Shown here piece after piece: positions 51,413-60,722 of a stretch of DNA of 64,000 nt. Numbering within the stretch: position 1 is the stretch's first letter; each line of letters starts with the position of its first letter. Below the pieces are notes generated by a model. That model was not told the origin of the DNA. It saw only the letters and a program-made list of their open reading frames with translations, and did no database searches. The translations under genes and the position numbers were made by a program. Source of the DNA: Pseudonocardia oceani (GTDB lineage: Bacteria; Actinomycetota; Actinomycetes; Mycobacteriales; Pseudonocardiaceae); assembly GCF_019263585.2 (NCBI RefSeq), contig NZ_JADQDF010000001.1, positions 806,001-870,000 of the forward strand, given 5' to 3'.

Positions 51413-53560
51413 TCAGGCCGCCCGGGCGGCGCGGACGACGCCGGTGACGCCGTCGGCCGACAGCGCCCCGATGGTCACGATCTCCCCGCCCGCGGCCGCG
51501 GCGACGCGCGCGGCGAGGCCGAGGCGGACCGGTCCGGACTCGCAGTCCACGACCACCGTCGCGACGCCGTCGGCGGCGAGCAGGGCCGCGGCGCGGCACG
51601 CGTCGGCCACCGGGTCGCCCACCTGCGCGGCGCCCGGCCTGCCGACCGTCCGCCCGACCGTCGCCCGCCCGTCGGTGAGCAGGACGAGCAGGGCGCGGCG
51701 GTGGGGGTCGCGCAGCCGCTCGACGCGCAGGACCTCGCGGGCGCGGAGCAGGCCGTCGGCGAGCGGGGTGCGGCCCCCGGTGCGCATCGACGCCATGCGC
51801 GCCTGCGCCGCGGGCACGCTCGACGTCGGCGGCAACACGAGCTCGGCGCCACGGGCGCGGAACGTCACGAGGCCGACCTTGTCGCGGCGCTGGTAGGCGT
51901 CGCGCAGCAGCGACAGGACCGCACCGGACACCGCCGACATGCGGGCGCGGGCGGCCATCGAGCCCGAGGCGTCGACGGCGAACAGCACGAGGTTGCCCTC
52001 GCGGCCCTCGCGGACGGTGGCGCGCAGGTCGTCGTGGCGCAGGACCAGCGCGGGACCGCTGCGGCCGCGGGCCCGCTGGTGCGGGGCGGCGGCGGTGATC
52101 GAGGCGGCCAGGTGGACGTCGGCGGCGCGGCGCGGGACGTCGGCGGCGGCGCGGACCACCCGGCCCGCGTCGGTGCGGGCGCGGCTGCGGCGGCCGGGGG
52201 CGCCCTCGCCCAGGCCCGGCACCTCGAGGCGGCGGGCGCGGAAGGTGCCGGTGGGGGCGGGGGCCACGTCACCCTCCCCGTCTTGGCCGAACGGGCCGTT
52301 CGCGCGGTCGGGCTGGTCGGACGGCCCGTTCGCCCGGGGGTGGGAGGGAGGCTGCGCGCCGTCGGCGCTGCTGTCGGCGCTGCCGGAGGCCGGGGCGGGG
52401 GCCGCGTCCGCCTCCTCCCCCTCCTGGTCGAACGGGCCGTTCGCGTCATCGGGCCGGGTGGACGGGCCGTTCGCGGGGTCGGGGTCGGGGCTTCCGCCAC
52501 CGCCGTCGCCACCGCCACCCGGGCCGTCGTCGTCGGGGCCCTCGTGCTCCGCCGCCTCGCGCAGCGCGTCGTCGAGGGCGCCGTCGTCCATGCCGGGCTC
52601 GTCGAAGGGGTCGCGGCGGCGGCGGTGCGGCAGCGCGAGCCGGGCGGCCACCCGCACGTCCTGCTCGGTGACGGCCCCCGCCCCCCGCCACGCCGCGTGC
52701 GCCACGGCGGCGCGGGCGATGACGAGGTCGGCGCGCATCCCGTCGACGTCGAACGCCGCGCAGACCGACGCGATCCGGCGCAGCTCCGCGTCGGGCAGGA
52801 CGACCGCGCCGACGCGCCCGCGGGCGGCGGCGATCCGCTCGGCCGTCGCGCGCTCGTCGTCGGCGTAGCGGGCGGCGAAGGCGGACGGGTCGGCGTCGAA
52901 GCCCATCCGCCGGCGCACGACCTCGACGCGGGTGTCGACGTCGCGCGCGGCGCGCACCTCGACGGCGAGGCCGAAGCGGTCGAGCAGCTGCGGGCGCAGC
53001 TCCCCCTCCTCCGGGTTCATGGTGCCGACCAGCAGGAACCGCGCGGCGTGCGAGACCGACACCCCGTCGCGCTCGACGTGCGCGCGGCCCATGGCGGCGG
53101 CGTCGAGCAGGAGGTCGACGAGGTGGTCGTGGAGCAGGTTGACCTCGTCGACGTAGAGCACGCCGCGGTGGGCGTCGGCGAGCAGGCCGGGCTGGTACGC
53201 GCGGACGCCCTCGCTCAGCGCGCGCTCCAGGTCGAGCGAGCCCACGAGCCGGTCCTCGGTGGCGCCGACAGGCAGCTCCACCAGCCGCGCCGGGCGCGAC
53301 TCCCCCACCGCGCCCGTGTGCGGACCGTCCGGGCAGCCGGGGTCGGGCGAGGCGGGGTCGCAGCCGAAGCGGCAGCCCGGGACCACCGTCAGCGCCGGGA
53401 GCAGCGCGGCCAGCGCGCGCACGGCCGTCGACTTGGCGGTGCCCTTCTCCCCGCGCACCAGCACGCCGCCGACGCCGGGGTGCACGGCGTTGAGCAGCAG
53501 GGCCAGGCGGAGGTCGTCGTGGCCGACGACGGCGGAGAACGGGAACTGCACGACAGTCAC
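51413..53560 (-). CDS. ChlI/ChlD-type AAA+ and VWA chelatase subunit, probable cobaltochelatase motor
   Basis: 715 residues fusing the two magnesium-chelatase small subunits. AAA+ domain about 1-320: [15 protein letters not shown] (Walker A), [14 protein letters not shown] (Walker B), [21 protein letters not shown]. Acidic, Pro/Gly-rich linker about 330-430 built from ANGPF repeats. VWA domain about 510-715 with MIDAS motif DASGSM and [10 protein letters not shown]. No bacteriochlorophyll genes are present and no CobS/CobT chelatase subunits, so it most likely powers CobN, as proposed for other actinobacteria. GTG overlaps the cobQ stop. Confidence 0.9.
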   Translation of the reverse strand: MTVVQFPFSAVVGHDDLRLALLLNAVHPGVGGVLVRGEKGTAKSTAVRALAALLPALTVVPGCRFGCDPASPDPGCPDGPHTGAVGESRPARLVELPVGATEDRLVGSLDLERALSEGVRAYQPGLLADAHRGVLYVDEVNLLHDHLVDLLLDAAAMGRAHVERDGVSVSHAARFLLVGTMNPEEGELRPQLLDRFGLAVEVRAARDVDTRVEVVRRRMGFDADPSAFAARYADDERATAERIAAARGRVGAVVLPDAELRRIASVCAAFDVDGMRADLVIARAAVAHAAWRGAGAVTEQDVRVAARLALPHRRRRDPFDEPGMDDGALDDALREAAEHEGPDDDGPGGGGDGGGGSPDPDPANGPSTRPDDANGPFDQEGEEADAAPAPASGSADSSADGAQPPSHPRANGPSDQPDRANGPFGQDGEGDVAPAPTGTFRARRLEVPGLGEGAPGRRSRARTDAGRVVRAAADVPRRAADVHLAASITAAAPHQRARGRSGPALVLRHDDLRATVREGREGNLVLFAVDASGSMAARARMSAVSGAVLSLLRDAYQRRDKVGLVTFRARGAELVLPPTSSVPAAQARMASMRTGGRTPLADGLLRAREVLRVERLRDPHRRALLVLLTDGRATVGRTVGRPGAAQVGDPVADACRAAALLAADGVATVVVDCESGPVRLGLAARVAAAAGGEIVTIGALSADGVTGVVRAARAA
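52288..52475. repeat. Four in-frame GAACGGGCCGTTCG palindromes in the chelatase linker
   Basis: Copies near 52288, 52319, 52428 and 52461 of gacgggccgttcgc, two extended to cgaacgggccgttcg. On the coding strand each encodes Ala-Asn-Gly-Pro, giving paired ANGPS-x-x-x-D-x-ANGPF units. The same palindrome stands alone at 23085-23120. Confidence 0.8.
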
Positions 53561-55062
53561 GAGGGGGACACTGCCAGACCGGTGGTCACGACCGGGAGGT
53601 CCCGCGCCGCTCCGTGACTGATCACATGTTCAAGTGAGCCGATGTCGAGGTGCTGCTCGACGAGGTCGCCGAGCAGATCGAGCTGGCGCTCGCGCTCGTC
53701 GGCGAAGCAGGTGCCGGACGCCACGACGAACCCCGGACGTCCGACGCGCTCGAGCAGCCGCCGCCGGAACCCGTCGTTCTCCAGCAGGCCGTGCCAGTGC
53801 GTGCCCCAGACGCGGTCGGTCTCGGAGCCCTCGTCGCCGACGAGCCCCGGGTCGCCCGAGCGGACCACGCGCCCGTGGTGGATCTCGTAGCCGCTCACGG
53901 GCTCGCCCCACGCCGTGCCGTGCGGGGTGGCGAGGTGCTTGTCGACGTCGAACACGATCTCCAGGTCGAGCAGGCCCAGGCCCTCCGCGCCGCCCGACTC
54001 GACCCCGTGCGGGTCGGCGATCGTCCGCCCCAGCATCTGGTAGCCGCCGCAGATCCCGAGCACCGGGCGCCCGGCGCGGGCGTGGGCGAGCACGGCGTCG
54101 GCGAGGCCGGTGCGGCGCAGCCAGGCGAGGTCGGCGACGGTGGCCTTCGAGCCGGGGAGCACGACGAGATCGGCGCCGGCCAGGCGCGAGGGCTCGGTGA
54201 CGTACCGCACGGCGACGCCGGGCTCGCACGCCAGCGCCTCGGCGTCGGTGGCGTTGGAGATCCGCGGCAGCCGGACGACGGCCACGTTCAGCCACACGTC
54301 GCCGTGCGGCGGGGCGGGGCGGCCCAGGACGCCGTCGGAGACGACCGAGAGGGAGTCCTCGGCGTCGAGCCACAGCCCGTCGGCCCACGGGACGACCCCG
54401 AGCGTCGGGCGTCCGGTGAGCGCGCGGAGCTGGTCGAGGCCCGGGGCGAGCAGGCCGGGGTCGCCACGGAACTTGTTGATCACGAACCCGGCGATGCGGG
54501 CCTGGTCGGCGGGGTCGAGGACGGCGAGGGTGCCGAAGAGGTGGGCCAGCACGCCGCCGCGGTCGATGTCGCCGACGACGACCACCGGCAGGTCGGCGGC
54601 CTGCGCGAGCCCCATGTTGGCGATGTCGGAGGCGCGCAGGTTGATCTCCGCGGGCGAGCCGGCGCCCTCGCAGACCACCACGTCGTACTGGGCGCGCAGG
54701 CCCGCCAGGGTGTCGACGACGACGTCGAGCAGCGCCGACTTCCGCTCGTAGTAGGAGCGGGCGCTGACCGTGCCGTCGACGCGGCCGAGCACCACGACCT
54801 GCGAGCTGCGGTCGCTGCCCGGCTTGAGCAGCACCGGGTTGAACGCCGTGCTGGGGGCGAGGCCGCACGCGTGGGCCTGCATGGCCTGCGCGCGGCCGAT
54901 CTCGCCGCCGTCGGGCGTCACGACCGAGTTGTTGCTCATGTTCTGCGCCTTGAACGGCGCCACCCGCACCCCCCGCCGGGCCAGCATCCGGCAGATGCCG
55001 GCGACGAGCGCGCTCTTGCCCGCGTCGGAGGTCGTCCCGGCCACCAGCAGTCCTCCGCGCAC
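53557..55062 (-). CDS. cobQ: Cobyric acid synthase
   Basis: Glutamine-dependent amidation of the b, d, e and g side chains of adenosylcobyrinic a,c-diamide. 501 residues. N-terminal ATPase [17 protein letters not shown] (9-25), [23 protein letters not shown] and [16 protein letters not shown]-terminal glutaminase with [11 protein letters not shown], Cys in [10 protein letters not shown] and His in [13 protein letters not shown] start, leaderless from a -10 box shared back-to-back with SURF1. First gene of the cobQ-chelatase pair. Confidence 0.95.
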   Translation of the reverse strand: MRGGLLVAGTTSDAGKSALVAGICRMLARRGVRVAPFKAQNMSNNSVVTPDGGEIGRAQAMQAHACGLAPSTAFNPVLLKPGSDRSSQVVVLGRVDGTVSARSYYERKSALLDVVVDTLAGLRAQYDVVVCEGAGSPAEINLRASDIANMGLAQAADLPVVVVGDIDRGGVLAHLFGTLAVLDPADQARIAGFVINKFRGDPGLLAPGLDQLRALTGRPTLGVVPWADGLWLDAEDSLSVVSDGVLGRPAPPHGDVWLNVAVVRLPRISNATDAEALACEPGVAVRYVTEPSRLAGADLVVLPGSKATVADLAWLRRTGLADAVLAHARAGRPVLGICGGYQMLGRTIADPHGVESGGAEGLGLLDLEIVFDVDKHLATPHGTAWGEPVSGYEIHHGRVVRSGDPGLVGDEGSETDRVWGTHWHGLLENDGFRRRLLERVGRPGFVVASGTCFADERERQLDLLGDLVEQHLDIGSLEHVISHGAARDLPVVTTGLAVSPS

Positions 55063-55068
55063 GCCGAC

Positions 55069-55075
55069 TACCGTA
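55069..55075. promoter_or_regulatory. Overlapping bidirectional -10 boxes of SURF1 and cobQ
   Basis: The seven bases TACCGTA serve both strands: TACCGT ends 6 nt before the SURF1 GTG on the plus strand, and TACGGT ends 7 nt before the cobQ GTG on the minus strand. Both genes would be leaderless. Confidence 0.6.
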
Positions 55076-55080
55076 AGGGC

Positions 55081-55881
55081 GTGCGGTTCCTCCTGCGTCC
55101 GGGCTGGCTCGCCCTCATCGCCGTGGTACTCGGCTTCGTGGTGGCCTGCTACACGCTGCTCGCGCCCTGGCAGTTCGGCCGCGAGGCCCAGCGGGAGGCG
55201 CAGCAGCAGGCGATCGACGCCGCGAACACCACCCCGCCGGTGCCGCTGGCGCAGCTGGTGGAGCCCGGTGCCGGGGTGACTCCGGACGTCGAGTGGCGCC
55301 AGGTCGAGGTCACCGGCACCTACCTGCCCGACGACCAGGGCCTCGTGCGCCTGCGGGTCGTCGCCGGGCGCCCGGCCGTCGAGGTGCTGACACCGTTCCG
55401 CACGTCCGACGGGCGGCTGCTGACCGTCGACCGCGGCACGGTCGAGACCTCCAGCGGCGCGGTCACGCCCGACGTCGCCGCCCCGCCCACGGGTGAGGTG
55501 ACCCTCACCGGCCGCCTGCGCCTGGACCAGACCGATCCCGAGGGCCGCGTGCTCGACGAGGCCGGATTCCGGCAGCTCTACGTCGCCGACTCCCGCCTGC
55601 TCGCCTCGGCCACCGGACTCGCCCTGGAACCGGGCTGGCTGCAGCTCGCGGCCGACCAGCCCGGCGTCCTGAGCCCTCTGCCGGTGGCGCCGGTGGCGGG
55701 CGGCGCACCGTTCACGAACCTGTCCTACGCGCTGCAGTGGATCACCTTCGGGGTGATCGCCCTGCTGGCCCTGGGCTACTTCATCCGCCTCGAACTGCTG
55801 CAGCGGCGGGGCCGGCCCGACCGCTCGGCCCTGCGCCGGGCGCTGTCGGGCGAGGACGACGAGGTGCCCCTCCCCCGCTGA
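55081..55881 (+). CDS. SURF1-family cytochrome oxidase assembly protein
   Basis: Assists assembly of the aa3 cytochrome c oxidase. 266 residues: N-terminal membrane helix ([18 protein letters not shown]), periplasmic beta-rich domain with [38 protein letters not shown], and a C-terminal helix ([23 protein letters not shown]) after the conserved NLSYALQW, then a charged tail. Position next to cobD matches Rv2235. No oxidase gene in the window. Confidence 0.9.
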   Translation: MRFLLRPGWLALIAVVLGFVVACYTLLAPWQFGREAQREAQQQAIDAANTTPPVPLAQLVEPGAGVTPDVEWRQVEVTGTYLPDDQGLVRLRVVAGRPAVEVLTPFRTSDGRLLTVDRGTVETSSGAVTPDVAAPPTGEVTLTGRLRLDQTDPEGRVLDEAGFRQLYVADSRLLASATGLALEPGWLQLAADQPGVLSPLPVAPVAGGAPFTNLSYALQWITFGVIALLALGYFIRLELLQRRGRPDRSALRRALSGEDDEVPLPR

Positions 55882-55908
55882 CCCGGCCCCGAGTTCGACT
55901 GCGCCGGG

Positions 55909-56829
55909 TCAGCGGGCGGCCAGCACCGCCAGCACCGCCGCCCCCGCACCCACCAGCCGGGAGAGGCGGGCGGCGCGGTGGAGGTCGGCCGGGGCGGGGG
56001 CGGGGCCGTCCCCCAGGCGCGGGCGCTCCTCGACCCCGTGGGCGTACACCGTCCGCCCCCCGAGCCCCACGCCCAGCGCCCCGGCGGCGGCCGCCTCCAC
56101 CGGACCGGCGTTCGGGGAGGGGTGGGCGCCCGCGTCCCGGCGCCACGCGGCGAACGCGGCCGCCGGGGAGCCGCCGACGGCCGGGGCCAGCGCCACGCAC
56201 AGCGCCGCGCAGAGCCGGGCCGGCAGGAGGTTGGCGACGTCGTCGAGGCGGGCCGAGGCCCAGCCGAACCTCTCGTACCGGGGCGACCGGTAGCCCACCA
56301 TCGCGTCGAGCGTGTTCACCGCCCGGTACCCCAGCAGCCCCGGCACCCCGGCCACCGCGCCCCAGAAGAGCGGAGCCACCACGGCGTCGGAGGTGTTCTC
56401 CGCCAGCGACTCCACGCCCGCCCGCGCCATCCCCGCCGCGTCCAGCGACGCCGGGTCGCGCCCGCACAGCGACGGCAGCCGCCGCCGCGCCGCCGCCAGG
56501 TCGTCCTCGGCGAGTTCACCCGCGAGCCCCGCCCCGTGCGCCGCCAGCGAGGAGCCGCCGAGCACCGTCCACGTCGCCAGCGCGGTGAGCGCGACGCCGA
56601 GCACCGGGTGCCGCCGCCCCGCCCGCTCCGCGACGACCCCGAGTCCCACGGCGCCGCCGACGAGCACCGCCGTGTGCCCGACGCCCGACGCCCGCCGGTC
56701 GGCGTACGTCCGCCGCTCCACCGCCGCCGCGACCACGCCGAAGCCGGCGACCGGGTGGAGGTGGCGGGGGTCGCCGAGCAGGGCGTCGGCCAGCGCCCCG
56801 AGGAGCAGCCCGGCTGCGCGCGTTCTCAC
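55909..56829 (-). CDS. cobD: Adenosylcobinamide-phosphate synthase (CobD/CbiB)
   Basis: Membrane enzyme attaching the aminopropanol (phosphate) arm to cobyric acid. 306 residues, several hydrophobic helices. LGALADALLGDPRHLHPVAG at the N terminus, GVESLAENTSDAVVAPLFW near residue 137, YRAVNTLDAMVGYRSPRYE, FGWASARLDDVANLLPARL, and SPNAGPVEAAAAGALGVGLGG. Convergent with SURF1 after 27 nt. GTG start, leaderless. CobC (the decarboxylase partner) is not adjacent. Confidence 0.93.
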   Translation of the reverse strand: MRTRAAGLLLGALADALLGDPRHLHPVAGFGVVAAAVERRTYADRRASGVGHTAVLVGGAVGLGVVAERAGRRHPVLGVALTALATWTVLGGSSLAAHGAGLAGELAEDDLAAARRRLPSLCGRDPASLDAAGMARAGVESLAENTSDAVVAPLFWGAVAGVPGLLGYRAVNTLDAMVGYRSPRYERFGWASARLDDVANLLPARLCAALCVALAPAVGGSPAAAFAAWRRDAGAHPSPNAGPVEAAAAGALGVGLGGRTVYAHGVEERPRLGDGPAPAPADLHRAARLSRLVGAGAAVLAVLAAR

Positions 56830-56836
56830 GCCCGCG

Positions 56837-56842
56837 AACCTA
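56837..56842 (-). promoter_or_regulatory. -10 box of cobD (leaderless)
   Basis: TAGGTT on the minus strand, 7 nt before the GTG; the divergent flavin-reductase gene has CAGGAT 6 nt before its own ATG in the same 57-bp region. Confidence 0.55.
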
Positions 56843-56886
56843 CGTCGGAACGGGCGCGACGATCACCCGCGGGGCAGGATCGGGCC

Positions 56887-57525
56887 ATGCGCACCGATCT
56901 CGACCCGGCCGGCCTCGGCGTCCGCGGCTTCTACCGCCTGCTCACCTCCGTGGTCGTGCCCCGCCCGATCGCCTGGGTCAGCACGCGCTCGGCCACGGGC
57001 GTCGACAACCTCGCCCCGCACTCGTTCTTCACCGTCTCCTGCGTCGACCCGCCGATGGTCCAGTTCACCAGCGTCGGGGTGAAGGACTCGCTGACCAACG
57101 CGCGCGAGACCGGCGAGTTCGTCGTCTGCCTGGCGACGGAGCCGTTGTTCGAGCAGGTCAACGCGACGGGCACCGACTTCCCGGCCGGCGTCAGCGAGTT
57201 CGCCCGGGTGGGGCTGACGGCCGAGCCGAGCGAGCTGGTGGCGCCGCCGCGGGTCGCCGAGTCACCGGTGGCGCTGGAGTGCCGCCTCGAGCAGGCGCTG
57301 ACGCTGGGCGACTCGACGGTCGTGATCGGGCGCGTCGTGCACGCCTCGGTCCGCACCGACGTGTTCGACGGCGACCCCCACGACGGCGGCCTGCCCACCA
57401 TCGCCGGGCTCGCCCCGCTGGCCCGCCTCGGGCGCGACGAGTGGTCGACCGTCGGCGAGCTGCGCGAGATCACGCGCATCCCCTTCCGGGACTGGCCCGG
57501 GCACTACTCCGCGCCGACCGCCTGA
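56887..57525 (+). CDS. Flavin reductase-like, FMN-binding split-barrel protein
   Basis: 212 residues. The family block VVPRPIAWVSTRSATGVDNLAPHSFFTVSC near residues 23-52 is shown here only by its ends (VVPRPIAWVST, LAPHSFF); ALVSESF-like KDSLTNARETGEFVV and ECRLEQALTLGDSTVVIGRVV follow. Members bind FMN and reduce or hold it; specific role unknown. ATG start without a ribosome site, probably leaderless. Its 3' end overlaps the small Cys-protein gene on the other strand by 22 nt. Confidence 0.87.
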   Translation: MRTDLDPAGLGVRGFYRLLTSVVVPRPIAWVSTRSATGVDNLAPHSFFTVSCVDPPMVQFTSVGVKDSLTNARETGEFVVCLATEPLFEQVNATGTDFPAGVSEFARVGLTAEPSELVAPPRVAESPVALECRLEQALTLGDSTVVIGRVVHASVRTDVFDGDPHDGGLPTIAGLAPLARLGRDEWSTVGELREITRIPFRDWPGHYSAPTA

Positions 57526-57728
57526 CCGAGCTGCAGGTCGTAGAGCCGCTCCGCCTCGGCGGCGACGCGGTGCAGGTTGCAGGGCCACTTCGCGCCCGAC
57601 CCGCTGGAGTGCCGGCACGACGTGCAGCGCCCCAGCCGGTCGGGCACGTGGGCGGCGAGCAGCCGTCGCCACACCTGCGGCATCGCGGCCATCTCGCCGG
57701 CCAGGCCGGACTTCTGCGTGGCGTCCAC
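57504..57728 (-). CDS. Small cysteine-containing protein (possible metal site)
   Basis: 74 residues from the GTG behind GAGGGGG. The middle reads GRCTSCRHSSGSGAKWPC, a CxxC plus a third Cys 12 residues on, then HRVAAEAERLYDLQL; with the nearby His this could be a small zinc or Fe-S site. Lead-in GEMAAMPQVWRRLLAAHVPDRL is amphipathic. No family name recalled. An ATG 28 codons further upstream is possible but adds a low-complexity Arg-rich stretch. Confidence 0.6.
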   Translation of the reverse strand: MDATQKSGLAGEMAAMPQVWRRLLAAHVPDRLGRCTSCRHSSGSGAKWPCNLHRVAAEAERLYDLQLGQAVGAE

Positions 57729-57853
57729 GGGTCCCCCTCGTCGCGTCCGGGAGCCGGACGCCCGCGGCATTTCGCGCCGCGCCCGGTCCCGGTCCAATGG
57801 AGTCGTACCCATTCTGGCGGGACCGACGCGCCACGGCCTCCCAAGATCACGTA

Positions 57854-59557
57854 CTAGAGGGTGAACTCTCCGGGCGGGGTGGCGCCGTCCTGGGCGTGCA
57901 GCTCGCCCTCGCGGCCCCGCAGCTCCACGCGGCGGATCTTGCCCGAGATCGTCTTGGGCAGGTCGAAGAACTCCAGGCGCCGGATCCGCTTGTAGGGGGC
58001 GAGGTTGTCGCGGGCGAACTGCAGGATCGAGCGCGCCGTCTCCTCGGAGGGCTCGTAGCCCGCGGCCAGCACGACGTAGGCCTTCGGGACGGCGAGCCGC
58101 ACGGAGTCGGGCGACGGCACGATCGCCGCCTCCGCCACCGCCGGGTGCTCGATGAGCACGCTCTCCAGCTCGAAGGGCGAGATCCGGTAGTCCGAGGCCT
58201 TGAACACGTCGTCGGCGCGCCCGACGTAGGTGATGTAGCCGTCCTCGTCGCGCGAGCCGACGTCACCGGTGTGGTAGACGCCACCGGCCATCGCCTCGGC
58301 GTTGCGCTCGGGGTCGCCGTGGTAGCCGACCATGAGGCCCAGCGGGCGCTGGTCGAGGTCGATGCAGATCTCGCCCTCGGTGACGCCCTTCTCGCCGGTG
58401 GCCGGGTCGACCAGGACGATCGGGTAGCCCGGGATCGGGCGGCCCATCGAGCCCGGCTTGACGGTCTGGCCGGGCGGGTTGCCGATCTGCACGGTCGACT
58501 CGGTCTGCCCGAAGCCGTCACGGATCCGGACGCCCCACGCCTTCTCGATCTGCTCGATGACCTCGGGGTTGAGCGGCTCCCCCGCGCCGACGACCTTCTG
58601 CGGCGGCGTCTTCAGGCCCGAGAGGTCGGCCTGGATGAGCATGCGCCACACCGTCGGCGGGGCGCAGAAGCTGTCGACGCCGCAGCGGTCGAGCACCGCC
58701 AGCACCGACGCCGCGTCGAACTTCGCGTAGTTCATGACGAGCACGCACGACTCGGCGATCCACGGCGCGAAGACGTTGCTCCACGCGTGCTTGGCCCAGC
58801 CGGGCGAGGAGATGTTGAGGTGGACGTCGCCGGGCTCGAGACCGATCCAGTACATCGTGGACAGGTGCCCGACGGGGTAGCTGGCGTGGGTGTGCTCGAC
58901 GAGCTTGGGCTTCGCCGTGGTGCCGGAGGTGAAGTACAGCAGCAGCGTGTCCGAGCCCCTGGTCACGCCGTCGGGCGTGAACTCCGCGGGGGCGTCGTCG
59001 GCGTCGGCGTAGTCGAGCCAGCCCTCGGGGGCGCCGCGGACGGCGATCTTCGTGTACTCGCCCTCGACGTCGTCGAACTTGCCCGCGTCGGTGCCGCCGA
59101 CCACGACGTGCCTCGCGCCACCGCGGTCCAGGCGGTCGCGCAGGTCGGACGCCGTGAGCAGCGTCGTCGCCGGGATGACGACCGCGCCGAGCTTCATCGC
59201 GGCGAGCATCGTCTCCCACAGCTCGACCTGGTTGCCGAGCATGAGGATGATCCGGTCGCCGCGTGCGACGCCTAGCCCGCGCAGCCAGTTGGCGACCCGG
59301 TTGGAGCGCTCGGACAGTTCCCGATAAGTCCAGTGCGCCTCGGACCCGTCGCCCTCGACGATCCACAGCGCCCGCTTCGCGCCGCGCTCGGCGTCGGCCG
59401 CGACCGCGTCGATGTGGTCGAGCGCGAAGTTGAACTCGTCGATCTCGGGCCAGGCGAAGTCGCGCAGCGCCGTGTCGTAGTCGAGGCGGTGCTCCTGCAG
59501 GAACGCCCGCGCCGCGTAGAAGGCCTCCGCCGATGGGTTCTGGACCGACCCCGTCAT
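57854..59557 (-). CDS. Acyl-CoA synthetase (AMP-forming)
   Basis: ANL-superfamily ligase activating a carboxylate as acyl-AMP then acyl-CoA. 567 residues. P-loop LYFTSGTTAKPKLVEHTH near residue 200, GWAKHAWSNVFAPW, GFGQTES near 335, YHTGDVGSRDEDGYITYVGR near 420, DYRISPFELESVLIEHPAV and the C-terminal Lys in PKTISGKIRRVEL. The overall make-up is like the medium-chain/MACS (acetoacetyl or butyryl) type. ATG start behind GGTGGAGAC. Substrate not deducible. Confidence 0.92.
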   Translation of the reverse strand: MTGSVQNPSAEAFYAARAFLQEHRLDYDTALRDFAWPEIDEFNFALDHIDAVAADAERGAKRALWIVEGDGSEAHWTYRELSERSNRVANWLRGLGVARGDRIILMLGNQVELWETMLAAMKLGAVVIPATTLLTASDLRDRLDRGGARHVVVGGTDAGKFDDVEGEYTKIAVRGAPEGWLDYADADDAPAEFTPDGVTRGSDTLLLYFTSGTTAKPKLVEHTHASYPVGHLSTMYWIGLEPGDVHLNISSPGWAKHAWSNVFAPWIAESCVLVMNYAKFDAASVLAVLDRCGVDSFCAPPTVWRMLIQADLSGLKTPPQKVVGAGEPLNPEVIEQIEKAWGVRIRDGFGQTESTVQIGNPPGQTVKPGSMGRPIPGYPIVLVDPATGEKGVTEGEICIDLDQRPLGLMVGYHGDPERNAEAMAGGVYHTGDVGSRDEDGYITYVGRADDVFKASDYRISPFELESVLIEHPAVAEAAIVPSPDSVRLAVPKAYVVLAAGYEPSEETARSILQFARDNLAPYKRIRRLEFFDLPKTISGKIRRVELRGREGELHAQDGATPPGEFTL

Positions 59558-59686
59558 CTGTCTCCACCTCGTATGTCGCCGCTCGTGCTCCCGGCGAACC
59601 CTAGTGATCCGCCCCGGCACCCGCTGCCCCCTCCTCCCACCCCGACGCGCCGCCCGCCGTGGCGGCCCGGGGCGGCGCGGCCCGGA

Positions 59687-59692
59687 TAGCGT
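59687..59692 (+). promoter_or_regulatory. -10 box of the lipoprotein gene (leaderless)
   Basis: TAGCGT ends 6 nt before the ATG; no ribosome site. Confidence 0.6.
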
Positions 59693-59698
59693 CCGCCG

Positions 59699-60127
59699 AT
59701 GACCCTGCGCCGCCTCCTGGTGACGACCGCGACCGCCTGCGTCCTGCTGGCCGGCTGCGGCTCCCCCACCGGCTCCCCCACCGCCGCCGTCGACCCGGCC
59801 CCGCCGGCCCCGAGCGGCCCCGCCTCCGCCGGACCGGCGGTCCCGCCGGCCGTCGCCGTTCCCTGGCCCGCCCGCAGCGCCGCGGAGTCGGTCGGCCTGC
59901 AGGAGAGCGTCGACGACGGGGCGCAGCCCTGGCTGCTCGACCCCGCCGAGCTGGCCCGCTCCTACGTCGCCGCGGCCTACGGCTGGGACGACGCGACGGT
60001 GACGGCCGGGGAGGGCACCATCGACGTGACCGGCCCGGACGGGACCCGCCGCGTGCTGACCGTGGCCCAGCCCGGCCGCGCCGGCGAGGGCGGCATCTGG
60101 GTCGTCACCGCTGACGAAGCCGCCTGA
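59699..60127 (+). CDS. Small secreted lipoprotein
   Basis: 142 residues. Basic start TLRRLLVTTATACVLLAGCG with lipobox LLAGC (lipidated Cys near residue 20), then a Pro/Ala-rich tether and a folded C-terminal part (WLLDPAELARSYVAAAYGW, TIDVTGPDGTRRVLTVAQPG). Should be anchored to the outer face of the membrane. No named family recognised. The 153 nt that follow hold no gene. Confidence 0.82.
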   Translation: MTLRRLLVTTATACVLLAGCGSPTGSPTAAVDPAPPAPSGPASAGPAVPPAVAVPWPARSAAESVGLQESVDDGAQPWLLDPAELARSYVAAAYGWDDATVTAGEGTIDVTGPDGTRRVLTVAQPGRAGEGGIWVVTADEAA

Positions 60128-60280
60128 CCGTCCGGACGGGGGGCCGGGTCGTGACCGACCGCGACGACCTCACTTGTTCGGGTGAACAGCGGCCCGAAGT
60201 GATGCGCCGGCGGCACCTGCGGCGATTCTCCTCATGACACCGTCGCAGCAGCGGCGGGCACCCGAACCACAGGGGCGATC

Positions 60281-60694
60281 ATGGACACCGTCGACACGGT
60301 CTCGCAGGACATGTTCACCGTTCTCCACGGCCAGCCGGCGCCCGTCGTGACGCGCTGGAGCTACTCCGCGACCGACCCCTTCGCCGTCATCCTCGCCGTC
60401 CGGACCAGGGCGGACCGCTGGGTCGAGTGGCTGGTCGCCCGCGACCTGGTCCGCGAGGCGCTCGACGAGGCCGCCGGCGAGGGCGACATCCGCATGAGCC
60501 CGCAGGTCGTCCAGGGCTACGACATCGTCGAGATCGAGATCCGCTCCACCGACGGCCGCGCCGTCCTCGAGGTCGACCGCGACCTGCTGCGCCACTTCGT
60601 CGAGACCACCGCCGAGCTGGTTGCGTTCGGTGACGAGGGCGGCCGGATGGACCTGGACGTGGAGATCGCCAAGCTCACCGCGGGCGCCGAGTAG
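60281..60694 (+). CDS. SsgA-family sporulation/cell division regulator
   Basis: 137 residues, standard SALP length. PVVTRWSYSATDPFAVILAV near residues 21-40 and WVEWLVARDLVREALDEAAG follow the SsgA/SsgB consensus, then DIRMSPQ and a hydrophobic, acidic tail. SsgB-type proteins recruit FtsZ at sporulation septa in Streptomyces; the family is confined to morphologically complex actinobacteria. ATG with AGGGG 5 nt upstream. The 150-bp upstream gap carries gttcgggtgaac, a possible regulator site. Confidence 0.88.
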   Translation: MDTVDTVSQDMFTVLHGQPAPVVTRWSYSATDPFAVILAVRTRADRWVEWLVARDLVREALDEAAGEGDIRMSPQVVQGYDIVEIEIRSTDGRAVLEVDRDLLRHFVETTAELVAFGDEGGRMDLDVEIAKLTAGAE

Positions 60695-60722
60695 TAACCC
60701 GCACCCGCCGCAGCAGCCGGCA

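Noticed and set aside
52288..52475. Palindromes read as a promoter or operator for an internal gene
   Set aside because: They lie in the middle of an intact chelatase frame, encode a plausible linker, and no start or frame follows them.
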